A stretch of 33,204 bases of DNA from Acetobacteraceae bacterium. Its GTDB lineage: Bacteria; Pseudomonadota; Alphaproteobacteria; Acetobacterales; Acetobacteraceae. The stretch is from positions 1 to 33,204 of the forward strand of contig JASHQG010000784.1 of assembly GCA_030037665.1 (NCBI GenBank), given 5' to 3'. The translations under genes were made by a program, and so were the position numbers. The first letter of the stretch is position 1, and each line of letters opens with the position of its first letter. Shown here one piece after another: positions 1 to 8,589 of this stretch. Below the pieces are notes generated by a model. It was given only the letters and a program-made list of their open reading frames with translations, did not search any database and had not been told where the DNA came from.

Positions 1-363
1 AGCTTGCGGCGACGATGGATCGGCAATCGGCGCCGCCGCGGCCATGTATTGGGCGTGCGCGCGATCGGCAACCAGGCCCTGGGTGATCGCCTCCAGTTCC
101 TTCTTGTCGGGCGCCGCCGGCCGAGGCGGCACCGTCGCCAGATTCGGATACGGCTGGTTGCTGCCGGGCGGCGGCGGACGCTGTTTGGCGATCTCACCGC
201 CCTCCAGGTGGTGCCACCAGTTCACCGGGTTCATCGACGACTGAGAGGACGACGAACACCCCACCAGCAGCAGCGGCACAGCCATGCAGCAGGCAGCGCG
301 GCCAACGGCTTGAACCGCCTTGACCCCGCCAGTAGTTTGCGCGCCCCTTCCGCCGATCGTCAT
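1..363 (-). CDS. Putative lipoprotein (partial, C-terminus outside window)
   Basis: Reading the minus strand from an ATG at 363 gives an uninterrupted frame to the window edge (121 codons). Residues 15-36 form a short signal sequence ending in a lipobox, LVGC, with the lipidated Cys at residue 36, followed by a serine run. The mature part contains NPVNWWHHLEGGEIAKQRPP, then a proline-rich stretch, and looks like a periplasmic lipoprotein anchored in the membrane. A shorter start at 285 would leave only nine residues before the Cys, so 363 is preferred. The gene diverges from phaC with 68 bp between the starts. I recall similar WWH-and-proline-rich lipoproteins of unknown function in Acetobacteraceae; no function is assigned. 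The truncation is only from the window edge. Confidence 0.72.
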   Translation of the reverse strand, partial: MTIGGRGAQTTGGVKAVQAVGRAACCMAVPLLLVGCSSSSQSSMNPVNWWHHLEGGEIAKQRPPPPGSNQPYPNLATVPPRPAAPDKKELEAITQGLVADRAHAQYMAAAAPIADPSSPQA

Positions 364-431
364 ACGCCGTATCCGTCTACGCTGTTGCCACTTCTCTAGC
401 CGCTCGCGATGCCTACGCAAAGGATGTCCGG

Positions 432-2264
432 ATGTCCGACGCCAGCCGAACCCGAACGACCAAGGAAAAGGGCGACGCCGACCCCGGGCCGACCCAGTTC
501 AGGCTGCCCGATCCGGCAGTGCTCAGTCGCTCGATGGCTGACATCGCCGAGCGTTCCCAGCGACTGGTCGCCGACTGGCTGAAGCGCCAGCAGCAGGAGA
601 CGCAGGAAGTCGATCCACTCAATATCGGCAGCGCGTTCATGGAGATGACGGCGAAGCTGATGGCCAATCCGGCCGCGATCATGACAGCGCAGATCGGCTT
701 CTGGCAGGACTACATGACGCTCTGGCAGAACACGACGCGGCGGATGATGGGGATGCCGGCCGAGGCCGTGATCGACGCGCCATCGTCGGACCGCCGGTTC
801 AAGGACGAGGCCTGGAAGGACAACGAGGTCTTCGATTTCATCAAGCAGTCCTATCTGCTGTCGGCGCGTTACGTGCATGACGTGGTGACACATGTGGACG
901 GGCTCGATCCAAAGACCGCGCAGAAGGTGGATTTCTATTCACGACAATTCTGTGACGCGATGAGCCCATCCAACTTCCTGCTTACCAACCCGGAAGTGCT
1001 GCGCAAGACCGCCGAGACCGGTGGCGAGAACCTCCTGAAAGGCCTGAACAACCTGCTTGCGGACCTGGAGCGCGGCAAGGGCAAGCTGCACATCAAGATG
1101 ACCGACATGGACGCGTTCCATGTCGGCGAAAATATTGGCGTGTCACCTGGTAAGGTCATCTACCAGAACGACCTGATGCAGTTGATCCAGTATTCGCCGA
1201 CGACGGAAAATGTGCTGAAGCGGCCGCTGCTAATCGGGCCACCCTGGATTAACAAATTCTATATCTTGGATCTGCGGCCGCGGAACAGTTTTGTTCGGTG
1301 GGCGGTGTCGCAGGGGCATACGGTCTTCGTCGTCTCGTGGGTGAATCCCGACGAAAAGCTCGCAGAGAAGGGCTTCGAGGATTACATGCACGAGGGCTAT
1401 CTCGCGGCGCTGGACGCGATCGAGCAAGCGACCGGGGAGCGTGAGGTCAACGCGATCGGCTATTGCCTGGGCGGCACGCTGCTGGCGTCAACGTTGGCGT
1501 ATATGGCGGCGAAGGGCGACGATCGCATCAAGTCGGCGACGTTTTTCGTGACGATGATGGATTTTCAGGACGCTGGCGAACTAGGCGTGTTCATTGACGA
1601 GGAGCAATTGCGCTCGCTGGAAGAAAAAATGAACGAGCGTGGCTATCTCGAAGGCAGCGAGATGGCAACAACGTTCAACATGCTCCGTGCCAACGATCTG
1701 ATCTGGTCATTTGTGGTCAACAACTACCTGCTGGGCAACGATCCGTTCCCGTTCGACCTGCTCTACTGGAACGCTGATTCCACGCGCATGCCGGCGCGCA
1801 TGCACAGTTTCTACCTGCGCAAGATGTACCAGAAGAATCTACTTGCACGGCCGGGCGGCATCGAGCTGTCGGACGTGCCGATCGATCTGCGCGAGGTCAA
1901 GGTGCCGGCGTATTTTCTGTCCACTCGCGAGGACCATATCGCACCATGGAAATCCACCTATCGTGGGACGCAGTTGCTGAGCGGCAAAAAGCGCTTCGTT
2001 CTGGCCGCGTCGGGACATATCGCCGGCGTGGTCAATCCACCTGAGGGCGGCAAGTACAGCCACTGGATCAATGAGCAACTGCCCGCGGATCCGGAAGCCT
2101 GGTTCAAGGGCGCGACCGAGATCGCTGGCTCGTGGTGGCCGGACTGGCACCGCTGGGTCAGTGCGCAGGCGAAAGCGCAGGTGCCGGCGCGCGTGCCGGG
2201 CGACGGCAAGCTGAAGCCAATCCAGGATGCGCCTGGCAGCTATGTGAAAGTGCGGCTCAGCTGA
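432..2264 (+). CDS. phaC: Class I poly(3-hydroxyalkanoate) synthase PhaC
   Basis: This enzyme polymerises (R)-3-hydroxyacyl-CoA, typically 3-hydroxybutyryl-CoA, into intracellular polyester granules and releases CoA. The 610-residue length fits class I synthases (about 560-620). The N-terminal domain (roughly residues 30-240) is the PhaC-N region. It is followed by an alpha/beta-hydrolase core with the lipase-like box GYCLGG and nucleophile C345. The other triad members are D501 (in STREDHIAPW) and H529 (in ASGHIAGVVNPP). The conserved tryptophan-rich C-terminus (GSWWPDWHRWV) is present. The start at 432 has an AAGGA ribosome site seven bases upstream. No phaA, phaB, phaR or phasin gene was recognised nearby, so monomer supply and granule proteins must be encoded elsewhere. 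Identification is firm; the preferred monomer is inferred. Confidence 0.97.
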   Translation: MSDASRTRTTKEKGDADPGPTQFRLPDPAVLSRSMADIAERSQRLVADWLKRQQQETQEVDPLNIGSAFMEMTAKLMANPAAIMTAQIGFWQDYMTLWQNTTRRMMGMPAEAVIDAPSSDRRFKDEAWKDNEVFDFIKQSYLLSARYVHDVVTHVDGLDPKTAQKVDFYSRQFCDAMSPSNFLLTNPEVLRKTAETGGENLLKGLNNLLADLERGKGKLHIKMTDMDAFHVGENIGVSPGKVIYQNDLMQLIQYSPTTENVLKRPLLIGPPWINKFYILDLRPRNSFVRWAVSQGHTVFVVSWVNPDEKLAEKGFEDYMHEGYLAALDAIEQATGEREVNAIGYCLGGTLLASTLAYMAAKGDDRIKSATFFVTMMDFQDAGELGVFIDEEQLRSLEEKMNERGYLEGSEMATTFNMLRANDLIWSFVVNNYLLGNDPFPFDLLYWNADSTRMPARMHSFYLRKMYQKNLLARPGGIELSDVPIDLREVKVPAYFLSTREDHIAPWKSTYRGTQLLSGKKRFVLAASGHIAGVVNPPEGGKYSHWINEQLPADPEAWFKGATEIAGSWWPDWHRWVSAQAKAQVPARVPGDGKLKPIQDAPGSYVKVRLS

Positions 2265-2874
2265 CATAGCGGCTCCGGTCACCGCGACTTCGCCACCCGT
2301 CGGAGCGGGCGCGGCACCGAACGGACGAAACGGCGGACGTGGTCCTGTCATTTTCACGACTGCCGGGCTTCACCCGGCCATCGGCGCGCTCAATGTTCGC
2401 ATGGCAATGATCGCCGCGCGTGAGATCGTGCGTAGAGGCACGGCGCAACTGTGCATGGCGGTTGGGTCTCCCGTCATGTGCGGTTGGACCACGCAGTGAC
2501 AAAGAACGATCAGCGAAGCTACGTCGACTGCAGCATGGCGAGCTGCGTCGCGTAGTGGGTAGCCGGCAGCGACAGCAGGTTGGTCAACAGCGCAAACACC
2601 TGGTTCGGCGGCAGGCAGAACAATGGTGGCCGAAACAGTGCGCGGGCTGCGGAAGGCGTAGGACGCTTCGTTGACGGCGCCGCGATCAGGATCGATCCAG
2701 GTGTTGAAGCGTCCGATCGGCAGCTGGGCGACCGCTTGCCCCAATTGCGGCGTCCGCACGGTGCAACCGGATCGGACCAGGGCAGCAGCCGGAGCGATGA
2801 GATGGCGCGCATCAGCCATCTCCTCTCCGACCAACATCTCCTCTGAAAATCACATCGTGCTGTCTTGGTAAAAA
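2265..2874. other. 610-bp gap without a confident gene
   Basis: This stretch lies between the convergent phaC and carbonic-anhydrase genes. Open frames exist on both strands, but none has a convincing ribosome site, recognised motif or the strong G/C third-position bias of the neighbours. On the minus strand at about 2519-2837 two overlapping frames each contain short protein-like segments, which could be remnants of a decayed gene. A loose inverted repeat (2272-2277 with 2301-2306, 23-base loop) lies just after the phaC stop and could be a weak terminator. Nothing else is supported. Confidence 0.4.
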
Positions 2875-3444
2875 CTAGATTGCGGATTGCAACCCTGCTC
2901 TGAAGCGCCGCGCCAGATCCCGATAAACCCGCGCATTGCGTGCAAACTTTGCTTGCTCCTCGGCGTCCATGACGCGCCGCAGCTTTGCAGGAGAACCGGT
3001 CCAGAGCTCATTCGGCCCGATGACCTTGCCAGGGGTCAGCAACCCGCCTGCGGCGAGCATCCCTCCTTCCTCAATGATACAACGGTCCAGAACGGTCGCG
3101 GAGATGCCGACGAATCCGCGGTTCTTGATGGTGCAGGCGTGAATGACGGAGTTGTGGCCGACCGTGACGTCATCGCCGATGTAGGCAGGCGCATCGAAGT
3201 CAACGTGAATAATCGTGCCGTCCTGGATATTGGTGCGAGCGCCGATGCGGATCGGCGCCAGGTCACCGCGGACCAGGCAGTGGAACCAAATGCCGGTTTC
3301 CGACCCCACGCTCACATTGCCGATCACTGCCGCCGTGCTCGCGATGAAGGCGTCCGAATGGATGGTTGGCGTGACGCCATCCAGCGAGAACACGGGACCG
3401 AAACCTGCCTCGGGCACAACGCCACCGAACCGCGGATCAGGCAT
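2875..3444 (-). CDS. Gamma-class carbonic anhydrase family protein (left-handed beta-helix)
   Basis: The 189-residue protein has the hexapeptide-repeat pattern of the left-handed beta-helix fold (runs such as [17 protein letters not shown] and [15 protein letters not shown], residues 35-125). A short C-terminal helix follows. Three histidines fit the zinc-site positions of gamma-carbonic anhydrases: H80, H97 and H102. Members of this YrdA/PaaY/CaiE-like family bind zinc; some hydrate CO2, while others act as thioesterases or have no known activity, so the reaction is uncertain. The ATG at 3444 is chosen because GGGAGA lies just upstream; a GTG at 3462 would add six residues. The start overlaps the argC stop codon by eight bases, so the two genes are probably translationally coupled. 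Confidence 0.88.
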   Translation of the reverse strand: MPDPRFGGVVPEAGFGPVFSLDGVTPTIHSDAFIASTAAVIGNVSVGSETGIWFHCLVRGDLAPIRIGARTNIQDGTIIHVDFDAPAYIGDDVTVGHNSVIHACTIKNRGFVGISATVLDRCIIEEGGMLAAGGLLTPGKVIGPNELWTGSPAKLRRVMDAEEQAKFARNARVYRDLARRFRAGLQSAI

Positions 3445-4390
3445 CCGTCGTCTCCCGTGCACCGACGCCAGCGCGCAGGCCCAGCATCAGGCCGATGTTC
3501 TGCACCGCAGCGCCCGAAGCGCCCTTTCCCAGATTGTCCAGACGAGCGACCAGCACGGCCTGGCGCTGCTTCTCGTTGACGTGGACATAAAGTTCCAGGC
3601 TGTCGGTGTCGTTCAGCGCCTCCGCCTGCAGTTTGCCGTCTGGCTGGGGCGCGGCGACGCTGACAAGTTCGCACCCGACGTAATGCGCCTCCAGTACAGC
3701 GTGCAGATCGGCGCCGGTCGGGTGACCGGGTAGCGTGTCGAGGTGCAACGGCACCGACACCAGCATGCCTTGGCGGCAATGCGCGACTGAGGGAACGAAG
3801 ATCGGCCGCCGGGTCAGACGCGCATAGGCCTGCATCTCAGGCAGGTGCTTGTGCTCCAGTCCGAGCGCATAGAGTTCGAAGGCCGGGCCACCCTCCGTCT
3901 CGTGCGCCTGGATCATCGACTTGCCGCCACCAGAATAGCCGCTCACGGCGTTGACCGAGACCGGATAGTCACGCGGCACCAGGCCGGCGTCGACCAGCGG
4001 ACGGATCAGGCCAATCGCACCTGTGGGGTAACAGCCGGGGTTGGCGACCTTGTGCGCGGCTGCGATGAGCCCGGCCTGGCCGGGCACCATCTCCGGGAAG
4101 CCATAGACCCAGTCGGGGTTCACTCGATGCGCGGTGCTGGCGTCCAGCACCTTGGGCGCTGCGCTGCCCAGGCTTGCAGCCAAAGCGGCAGATTCCACGG
4201 CCGCATCGTCGGGCAGACACAGCACAACGAGGTCTACCTGTGCCATCATGTCCTTGCGCGCGGCCGGATCGCGGCGGTCCGCGTGCGGCAGGCTCTTCAC
4301 GATGACCCCAGGCACCGCCGCGAGCCGATCGCGGATGCCGAGACCTGTGGTTCCAGATTCACCGTCGATGAAGACGCTGGGCTTGGTCAT
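3437..4390 (-). CDS. argC: N-acetyl-gamma-glutamyl-phosphate reductase, type 2
   Basis: ArgC carries out the third step of arginine synthesis: NADPH-dependent reduction of N-acetyl-glutamyl-5-phosphate to the semialdehyde, in the cytoplasm. At 317 residues it matches the short type 2 ArgC family rather than the 340-plus-residue type 1. Characteristic features are the N-terminal nucleotide-binding start [12 protein letters not shown] and the catalytic C120 in [11 protein letters not shown]. The ribosome site GGGAGA lies about eight bases upstream of the ATG. The gene follows rpsI on the same strand after 121 bp and overlaps the downstream carbonic-anhydrase gene, so it may be read partly from the ribosomal-protein promoter. 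Other arg genes are not in the window. Confidence 0.95.
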   Translation of the reverse strand: MTKPSVFIDGESGTTGLGIRDRLAAVPGVIVKSLPHADRRDPAARKDMMAQVDLVVLCLPDDAAVESAALAASLGSAAPKVLDASTAHRVNPDWVYGFPEMVPGQAGLIAAAHKVANPGCYPTGAIGLIRPLVDAGLVPRDYPVSVNAVSGYSGGGKSMIQAHETEGGPAFELYALGLEHKHLPEMQAYARLTRRPIFVPSVAHCRQGMLVSVPLHLDTLPGHPTGADLHAVLEAHYVGCELVSVAAPQPDGKLQAEALNDTDSLELYVHVNEKQRQAVLVARLDNLGKGASGAAVQNIGLMLGLRAGVGARETTDA

Positions 4391-4470
4391 CTGGCTTCTC
4401 CCGGTCGATCACACGCCGCTCCGCCTTGACGAAGGGGGGAGGGGTCCGCGTGCCGCGCCTCGGTGCCACC

Positions 4471-4506
4471 GGTCCCCTGCCCGCCCTCCCGCAGCGGCCG
4501 GGGACC
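4471..4506 (-). terminator. Candidate hairpin between rpsI and argC
   Basis: A perfect seven-base inverted repeat (GGTCCCC at 4471-4477, GGGGACC at 4500-4506) lies six bases after the rpsI stop. The 22-base loop is long and no T-tract follows, so it may attenuate rather than stop transcription into argC. Confidence 0.3.
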
Positions 4507-4511
4507 GTCGC

Positions 4512-5033
4512 CTATCGCTTGCTGAACTGGAAGCTGCGACGGGCCTTAACCTTGCCGTACTTCTTGCGCTCGACCACGCGGGAATCTCGGGTGAGGAACC
4601 CCGCGACCTTCAATATGCCGCGCAGATCCGGTTCATAGTGCGAAAGTGCACGGCTGATCCCATGCCGCACCGCGCCGGCCTGGCCCGAAAGTCCGCCCCC
4701 ATCCACCGTGCAATACACGTCGAACTGGTTGTAACGGTCCGCCACCAGGAATGGCTGGGTGATCAGCATGCGCAGCACGGGGCGGGCAAAATATTGCGCT
4801 GCTTGCTTGCCGTTGATGCTGATTTCGCCCCGGCCGGGCTTGATCCAGACCCGCGCCACCGCGTCCTTGCGCCGCCCGGTGGCATAGGAACGACCGAGCG
4901 CATCGCGCTTCGGCTCGCGCCTGGGTTGCTCCACCAACGCCGGCCCATCGGGTGCCTGGGCGGGCGCCTGCGTCTGCTGTGCGGCCAGCATGTCCTTGAG
5001 ATCGGCGAGACTACGTCCCTGGGTTCCCGACAT
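4512..5033 (-). CDS. rpsI: 30S ribosomal protein S9
   Basis: S9 sits in the head of the small ribosomal subunit, and its basic C-terminal tail reaches the P-site tRNA. The conserved core starts at about residue 46 ([15 protein letters not shown]), contains the glycine-rich [15 protein letters not shown] and ends in the canonical RRSFQFSKR tail. The protein has 173 residues, with about 45 residues of extra N-terminus rich in Gln, Ala and Pro. Alphaproteobacterial S9 proteins often carry an extension, but this one is on the long side. The ATG at 5033 lies four bases after the rplM stop and has GAGG upstream; an in-frame start inside rplM (5102) is rejected as it would overlap by 65 bases. It is co-transcribed with rplM. 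Confidence 0.96.
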   Translation of the reverse strand: MSGTQGRSLADLKDMLAAQQTQAPAQAPDGPALVEQPRREPKRDALGRSYATGRRKDAVARVWIKPGRGEISINGKQAAQYFARPVLRMLITQPFLVADRYNQFDVYCTVDGGGLSGQAGAVRHGISRALSHYEPDLRGILKVAGFLTRDSRVVERKKYGKVKARRSFQFSKR

Positions 5034-5037
5034 CGGA

Positions 5038-5505
5038 TCAGCCTCGCTTGTTCTTCGGATTGAGGGCGACGACGTCCAGCTTCGTTGGCTGCTGGCCGTC
5101 ATGCGGGTGTTCGTTGCCCGCGTAGATATAGAGATGCTTCATCTGTCGACGCTGTAACGGCCCACGCGTGATCATCCGTTCCACCGCCTTTTCCAGTACC
5201 TGTTCAGGGCGCTTGCTCGCCAGACGCTGGCGGATGGAGCGACCTTTGATGCCACCGGGGTAACCCGTGTGATAGTAAAAGATCGACTGATCCGCCTTGT
5301 TGCCGGTGATGCGCACCTTAGCAGCGTTCACCACCACGATATTGTCGCCGCAATCAACGTGCGGAGTGAACTGTGCTTTGTGCTTGCCGCGAAGGCGGTT
5401 GGCGATGATGACGGCAAGGCGGCCGAGAACGACGCCGTCCGCGTCGATCAGCACCCAGTCCTTCTTGACCTCCGCGGGCTTCAGCGAGGCTGTGGTCTTG
5501 AGCAT
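5038..5505 (-). CDS. rplM: 50S ribosomal protein L13
   Basis: L13 is an early-assembling protein of the large ribosomal subunit. The 155-residue length is usual. Hallmarks include [15 protein letters not shown], the [16 protein letters not shown] segment, the [11 protein letters not shown] segment and the [11 protein letters not shown] region near the C-terminus. The start follows a GGATCCTCTCCC leader with no perfect ribosome site. It is the first gene of the conserved rplM-rpsI pair, and a plausible sigma-70 promoter and an AT-rich palindrome lie just upstream. Confidence 0.97.
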   Translation of the reverse strand: MLKTTASLKPAEVKKDWVLIDADGVVLGRLAVIIANRLRGKHKAQFTPHVDCGDNIVVVNAAKVRITGNKADQSIFYYHTGYPGGIKGRSIRQRLASKRPEQVLEKAVERMITRGPLQRRQMKHLYIYAGNEHPHDGQQPTKLDVVALNPKNKRG

Positions 5506-5534
5506 GGGAGAGGATCCGTGTGTTTCGGCGGCGG

Positions 5535-5563
5535 GATATGCGGGTAAACCCCCGTGCGGTCAA
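5535..5563 (-). promoter_or_regulatory. Putative sigma-70 promoter for rplM-rpsI
   Basis: On the minus strand TTGACC (5563-5558) is followed after exactly 17 bases by CATATC (5540-5535), about 30 bases before the rplM ATG. The -35 matches consensus at five of six positions; the -10 is weaker. Placement ahead of a conserved ribosomal operon supports the call. Confidence 0.55.
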
Positions 5564-5574
5564 GGGTTTTACTG

Positions 5575-5594
5575 TGTGGTAATAAAATACCACA
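5575..5594. promoter_or_regulatory. AT-rich perfect palindrome upstream of the rplM promoter
   Basis: TGTGGTA (5575-5581) and TACCACA (5588-5594) form a perfect seven-base inverted repeat around the spacer ATAAAA, in an otherwise very GC-rich region. It ends 11 bp upstream of the putative rplM -35 box, an activator- or operator-like position. The binding protein is unknown. A terminator role for the upstream gene is less likely because no T-tract follows on either strand. Confidence 0.4.
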
Positions 5595-5845
5595 GCACTG
5601 ATGTGACCGTCGGGCGTGCCGCCGAATGCGAATCGGAGCCGCACATGCCGCCGGTGCCTCGCGTTCCTCGTACTACCGCCTCCGGTCCTGCCCGCGTCGT
5701 CCCAACGCGCCGAAGCAGCAGCCGCACATCCCGGCGGCCTTGCGCTTCCAGGGCACCAGGCCAGCGAGAATGCGACGCGGACCGTTCCGGCGCGCTGAGG
5801 TGACGGACAAGGCCGCGGTATCAGGTTGCGGGCCGCGCTGGACCG

Positions 5846-5865
5846 CTGTCCGCTGATGCGGACAG
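5846..5865 (-). terminator. Hairpin after the SGNH hydrolase gene
   Basis: CTGTCCGC (5846-5853) and GCGGACAG (5858-5865) form a perfect eight-base stem with the tetraloop TGAT, five bases beyond the stop codon of the 5871-6656 gene. No T-tract follows on the minus strand, so termination efficiency is uncertain. Confidence 0.5.
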
Positions 5866-5870
5866 ACAGC

Positions 5871-6656
5871 TCAACGGCTGGCGGATACGGTCTTGGGGTC
5901 CCGCAGTGCCGCGACAATCTCTTGTGCCATCGATCGTGCGACGCAGTCATAGCCGCGGTCGTTGTGGTGCAGCCCATCCGTGGCGACGAAATCGACCGGC
6001 GGCGCGCCTTCCTTGCCCCACTCCCGCATCAGCAATGAGCGCGGGAACAAGCTGGCGCCGGTTTGCGCGGCGACCTGCGCGAGCGCCTCGTCCAAGACCC
6101 CATGCTCCGGCGCGGCGTCGATGCGGGGCGAGTGCTGATTGTCCATCAGAATCACGTCGATTCCGGCGTCGTGCAGGCGGTCCACGCCTTCCGTCACCAA
6201 TCGGCGAAACATGGCGGGATCCTCGTTGTGCAGCGCGCCATTGGCGCCGACCTGCCAGATCACGACCTGCGGCCGGACAGCGATGACGTCAGCCTGCAGG
6301 CGTGCCAGCTCTTCCGGAGCATCCTGCCCGCCGATGCCACGATTGAGCACCGCGATATCCCAATGTGGCAGGGCCCGCGACAGGGCCGCCTGCAACACGG
6401 CTGGGTAGGTGTGGGCGAGGTTGGATGCCATGGTCCCGCGGGTCGAGGAGGAACCAAGCGCGACGATGACTCCCTCCACGCCACGCTGGCGCGCCGCACG
6501 AAAATGCGGCAAGTGCAGTGCCGGAAGTGCTGGTAGGGCGGGGCAGAGCGGATCAGCCCAGGCCGGCAGCAGCCACGCAAGCACGGCTGCCCCGACGAGC
6601 ATGGCGACACGGAGCAGACGGCACGCAGGGAATGGCGGGATCGCGAGGCCGGTCAT
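5871..6656 (-). CDS. Secreted SGNH/GDSL-fold hydrolase
   Basis: This 261-residue protein begins with a basic and hydrophobic signal peptide (residues 13-34, probable cleavage after PAWA) and is likely periplasmic or secreted. The SGNH blocks can be read in order: block I as ALGSSSTRG with nucleophile S70, block II glycine in NRGIGGQ, block III asparagine in VGANGALH, and the block V Asp/His pair in DGLHHND. The usual GDS of block I is GSS here. The family comprises esterases, lipases and carbohydrate or peptidoglycan deacetylases; the substrate cannot be read from sequence. It follows folE on the same strand after 90 bp, and no strong ribosome site precedes the ATG. Confidence 0.85.
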   Translation of the reverse strand: MTGLAIPPFPACRLLRVAMLVGAAVLAWLLPAWADPLCPALPALPALHLPHFRAARQRGVEGVIVALGSSSTRGTMASNLAHTYPAVLQAALSRALPHWDIAVLNRGIGGQDAPEELARLQADVIAVRPQVVIWQVGANGALHNEDPAMFRRLVTEGVDRLHDAGIDVILMDNQHSPRIDAAPEHGVLDEALAQVAAQTGASLFPRSLLMREWGKEGAPPVDFVATDGLHHNDRGYDCVARSMAQEIVAALRDPKTVSASR

Positions 6657-6746
6657 TGCTGCTATGAACCGCGCGGGTAGCTGATTGTCCAGTCACCAAA
6701 TGTTCGCATTGGCCGCGCGCTGCGTAGCGGGATGTGGTGGCGGGTC

Positions 6747-7394
6747 TCAATCTCCCAGAATCGCGGTGCCTCGGTTGCCGATCATGGCGAGCAGCTCCCG
6801 CCGCGTCGTCGGGTCATCGCGGAACGCTCCGAGCATCCGGCTGGTGACCATCGTCACCCCAGGCTTGTGCACGCCACGCGTGGTCATGCACTGGTGTGCC
6901 GCCTCAATCACGACGGCGACGCCCCGCGGCTCCAGCACGTCCTGGATCGTATTGGCGATCTGGGCCGTCATCTTCTCCTGGATCTGAAACCGCTTTGCAT
7001 AGGCCTCCACCAGTCGCGCCAGCTTGCTGATGCCGACCACGCGGCGATGCGGCAGGTAGGCAACATGCGCGCGGCCGATGATCGGCACCATGTGATGCTC
7101 ACAATAGCTTTCCAGCCGGATATCGCGCAGCAACACAATCTCGTCGTAGCCGTCGGTTTCCTCGAAGGTTCGTTCCAGCAGAGCGACGGGGTCCATCGCG
7201 TATCCGGCAAAGAACTCCTCAAAGGACCGCGCGACACGGTCAGGTGTGCCGAGCAGCCCCTCACGGGTCGGATCGTCGCCCGCCCAACGCAACAGCGTGC
7301 GCACGGCTTCTTCGGCTTCCTCGCGCGTCGGACGCTCCGTCGCGGAAGCGCTGTCCGCCACGACATGCTGCGGCTTCGGCGTAACGATGTTCAC
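6747..7394 (-). CDS. folE: GTP cyclohydrolase I
   Basis: FolE converts GTP to 7,8-dihydroneopterin triphosphate, the first step to tetrahydrofolate (and to 7-deazaguanine tRNA bases), in the cytoplasm as a homodecamer. The 215-residue product has the zinc ligands C98 and H101 in SYCEHHMVP and C169 in HQCMTTRGV, matching the zinc-dependent FolE type. The GTG at 7394 is selected because GGAGGAG lies nine bases upstream; the longer open frame back to 7493 runs through the apaG terminator hairpin and lacks a start signal. It lies downstream of apaG on the same strand. Confidence 0.95.
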   Translation of the reverse strand: MNIVTPKPQHVVADSASATERPTREEAEEAVRTLLRWAGDDPTREGLLGTPDRVARSFEEFFAGYAMDPVALLERTFEETDGYDEIVLLRDIRLESYCEHHMVPIIGRAHVAYLPHRRVVGISKLARLVEAYAKRFQIQEKMTAQIANTIQDVLEPRGVAVVIEAAHQCMTTRGVHKPGVTMVTSRMLGAFRDDPTTRRELLAMIGNRGTAILGD

Positions 7395-7466
7395 CGCGTG
7401 GCTCCTCCAGTCGTCTGTATTGCGGGCGGGGCTGTCCGGTGCCCGCCACCCCCGATATGGCCCCTG

Positions 7467-7489
7467 TCCGCCGGCTCGCAACCGGCGGA
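7467..7489 (-). terminator. Hairpin after apaG
   Basis: TCCGCCGG (7467-7474) pairs perfectly with CCGGCGGA (7482-7489) around a seven-base loop, beginning three bases past the apaG stop codon. No T-tract follows on the minus strand. Confidence 0.5.
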
Positions 7490-7492
7490 GCA

Positions 7493-7984
7493 CTAGTGGA
7501 CCCTACCCCCCTGGTGTGGGCTGTCCAGACTGAACGCGGGAATGGCCACGTCGAAATTCTCACCCGAACTCGGAATGACCATGTGGTACGCGCCAACCAT
7601 GAAGCCGGACGGTGTGTCAAGCGGCGTGCCCGAGGTGTATTCGAAGCACTCGCCCGGCTCGAGCAGCGGTTGCTCGCCCACAACGCCAGCGCCGTGCACG
7701 TGCTGGGTACGGCCGTGCGCATCCGTGATCTGCCACGTGCGCCGCAGCAGCTGCACGCTCTCGCGGCCGGCATTCTCGATCTTCACCCGGTAGGCCCACA
7801 CGTAGTGATGGTCATCAGGATTGGACTGGTCCTCGAGGTAATACGATCGGACAGAAATGCGGATTCCGCGCGTGGTCTTGGTGTAGCCTTCGCGACCTTC
7901 GCCGCGGGGTGTGGCCTGCCGCGGATCGGTTTGCTGCGATCCGCGCGCGCCTGACCGGCTGCCACGAGACTCATCATTCTGCAT
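7493..7984 (-). CDS. apaG: ApaG-domain protein
   Basis: The product has 163 residues, with the ApaG beta-sandwich (fibronectin-III-like) domain in the C-terminal 120. Key segments are [19 protein letters not shown], the WQITDAHG strand and [19 protein letters not shown] with the conserved GVVGxQPxLxPG signature. ApaG has been linked to divalent-cation resistance in enterobacteria, but its biochemical role is unsettled. An extra 38-residue N-terminus is rich in Arg, Ser and Gln and probably disordered. The ATG at 7984 has AAAGGCGG upstream. The gene diverges from a thioesterase gene with a 145-bp shared upstream region. Confidence 0.9.
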   Translation of the reverse strand: MQNDESRGSRSGARGSQQTDPRQATPRGEGREGYTKTTRGIRISVRSYYLEDQSNPDDHHYVWAYRVKIENAGRESVQLLRRTWQITDAHGRTQHVHGAGVVGEQPLLEPGECFEYTSGTPLDTPSGFMVGAYHMVIPSSGENFDVAIPAFSLDSPHQGGRVH

Positions 7985-8129
7985 GACGTAACCGCCTTTC
8001 TGTGCGGTGTGGTATCCGGGCGCCGATTCAAGGCGGAATGCGGCGGCTTGTCCAGCCACGTGCCGCCGATGGACAGTCCGCGCCAAACCCGGTTACGTGG
8101 CGCGCCAACGCAACAACCTTCGGAGCACC

Positions 8130-8573
8130 ATGACCAGCCGCCAACCACCCGGCCGGCGCGCCGACTATCGATGGTTTCACGCAATCACCACGCGCTGGAT
8201 GGACAACGACGTATTCCAGCACGTGAACAACGTGAACTATTTCTCCTACTTCGACACCGCGGTCACCTACTTCGAAATGACAGAGCGGGTGGTCGGCCTG
8301 CTCGACGGCCCCGTGCATTGCGTGGTGGCTGAGGTCGCATGCCGCTACCACAGCTCTCTGGCCTTTCCGGATCAGGTCACCGTCGGCGTGCGCGTCGCGC
8401 ATATTGGCCGGACATCGGTTCGGTATGAGATTGCGGTATTCCGCAATGACGATGATATCGCGGCCGCCGAGGGACATTTCGTGCATGTGTTCGTCGAGCG
8501 TGGGTCGCAGCGGCCAGTAGAGATACCAGCTGAGTCGCGCGCGGTTCTGCAACGGATCACTTTACAGCCATAA
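8130..8573 (+). CDS. Hot-dog fold acyl-CoA thioesterase (4-hydroxybenzoyl-CoA thioesterase type)
   Basis: The 147-residue protein carries the family signature TRWMDNDVFQHVNNVNYFSY near residues 20-40. In it the DNDVFQHVNN segment supplies the catalytic Asp of the 4-hydroxybenzoyl-CoA thioesterase/YbgC/FadM group. Such enzymes are cytoplasmic tetramers that hydrolyse acyl- or aroyl-CoA thioesters. The ATG at 8130 is chosen because CGGAGC lies just upstream; an open frame back to 8007 has no start signal. The SDR-like gene begins 16 bp downstream and is probably co-transcribed, which suggests work on CoA-linked substrates. Confidence 0.88.
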   Translation: MTSRQPPGRRADYRWFHAITTRWMDNDVFQHVNNVNYFSYFDTAVTYFEMTERVVGLLDGPVHCVVAEVACRYHSSLAFPDQVTVGVRVAHIGRTSVRYEIAVFRNDDDIAAAEGHFVHVFVERGSQRPVEIPAESRAVLQRITLQP

Positions 8574-8589
8574 CAACGGAGGAACTCAG

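Larger units (their letters stand above)
5506..5870. other. 365-bp intergenic region upstream of rplM
   Basis: Besides the promoter, palindrome and hairpin listed separately, the middle of this gap (about 5600-5840) holds no supported gene. Open frames there lack ribosome sites and recognisable sequence, and no tRNA or known small RNA was recognised. Confidence 0.5.

Noticed and set aside
396-893. Large minus-strand open frames inside phaC
   Set aside because: They are antisense shadows in a GC-rich coding gene, with no ribosome site or recognisable motif; the same applies to long frames opposite argC, folE, the luciferase-like gene and other genes.
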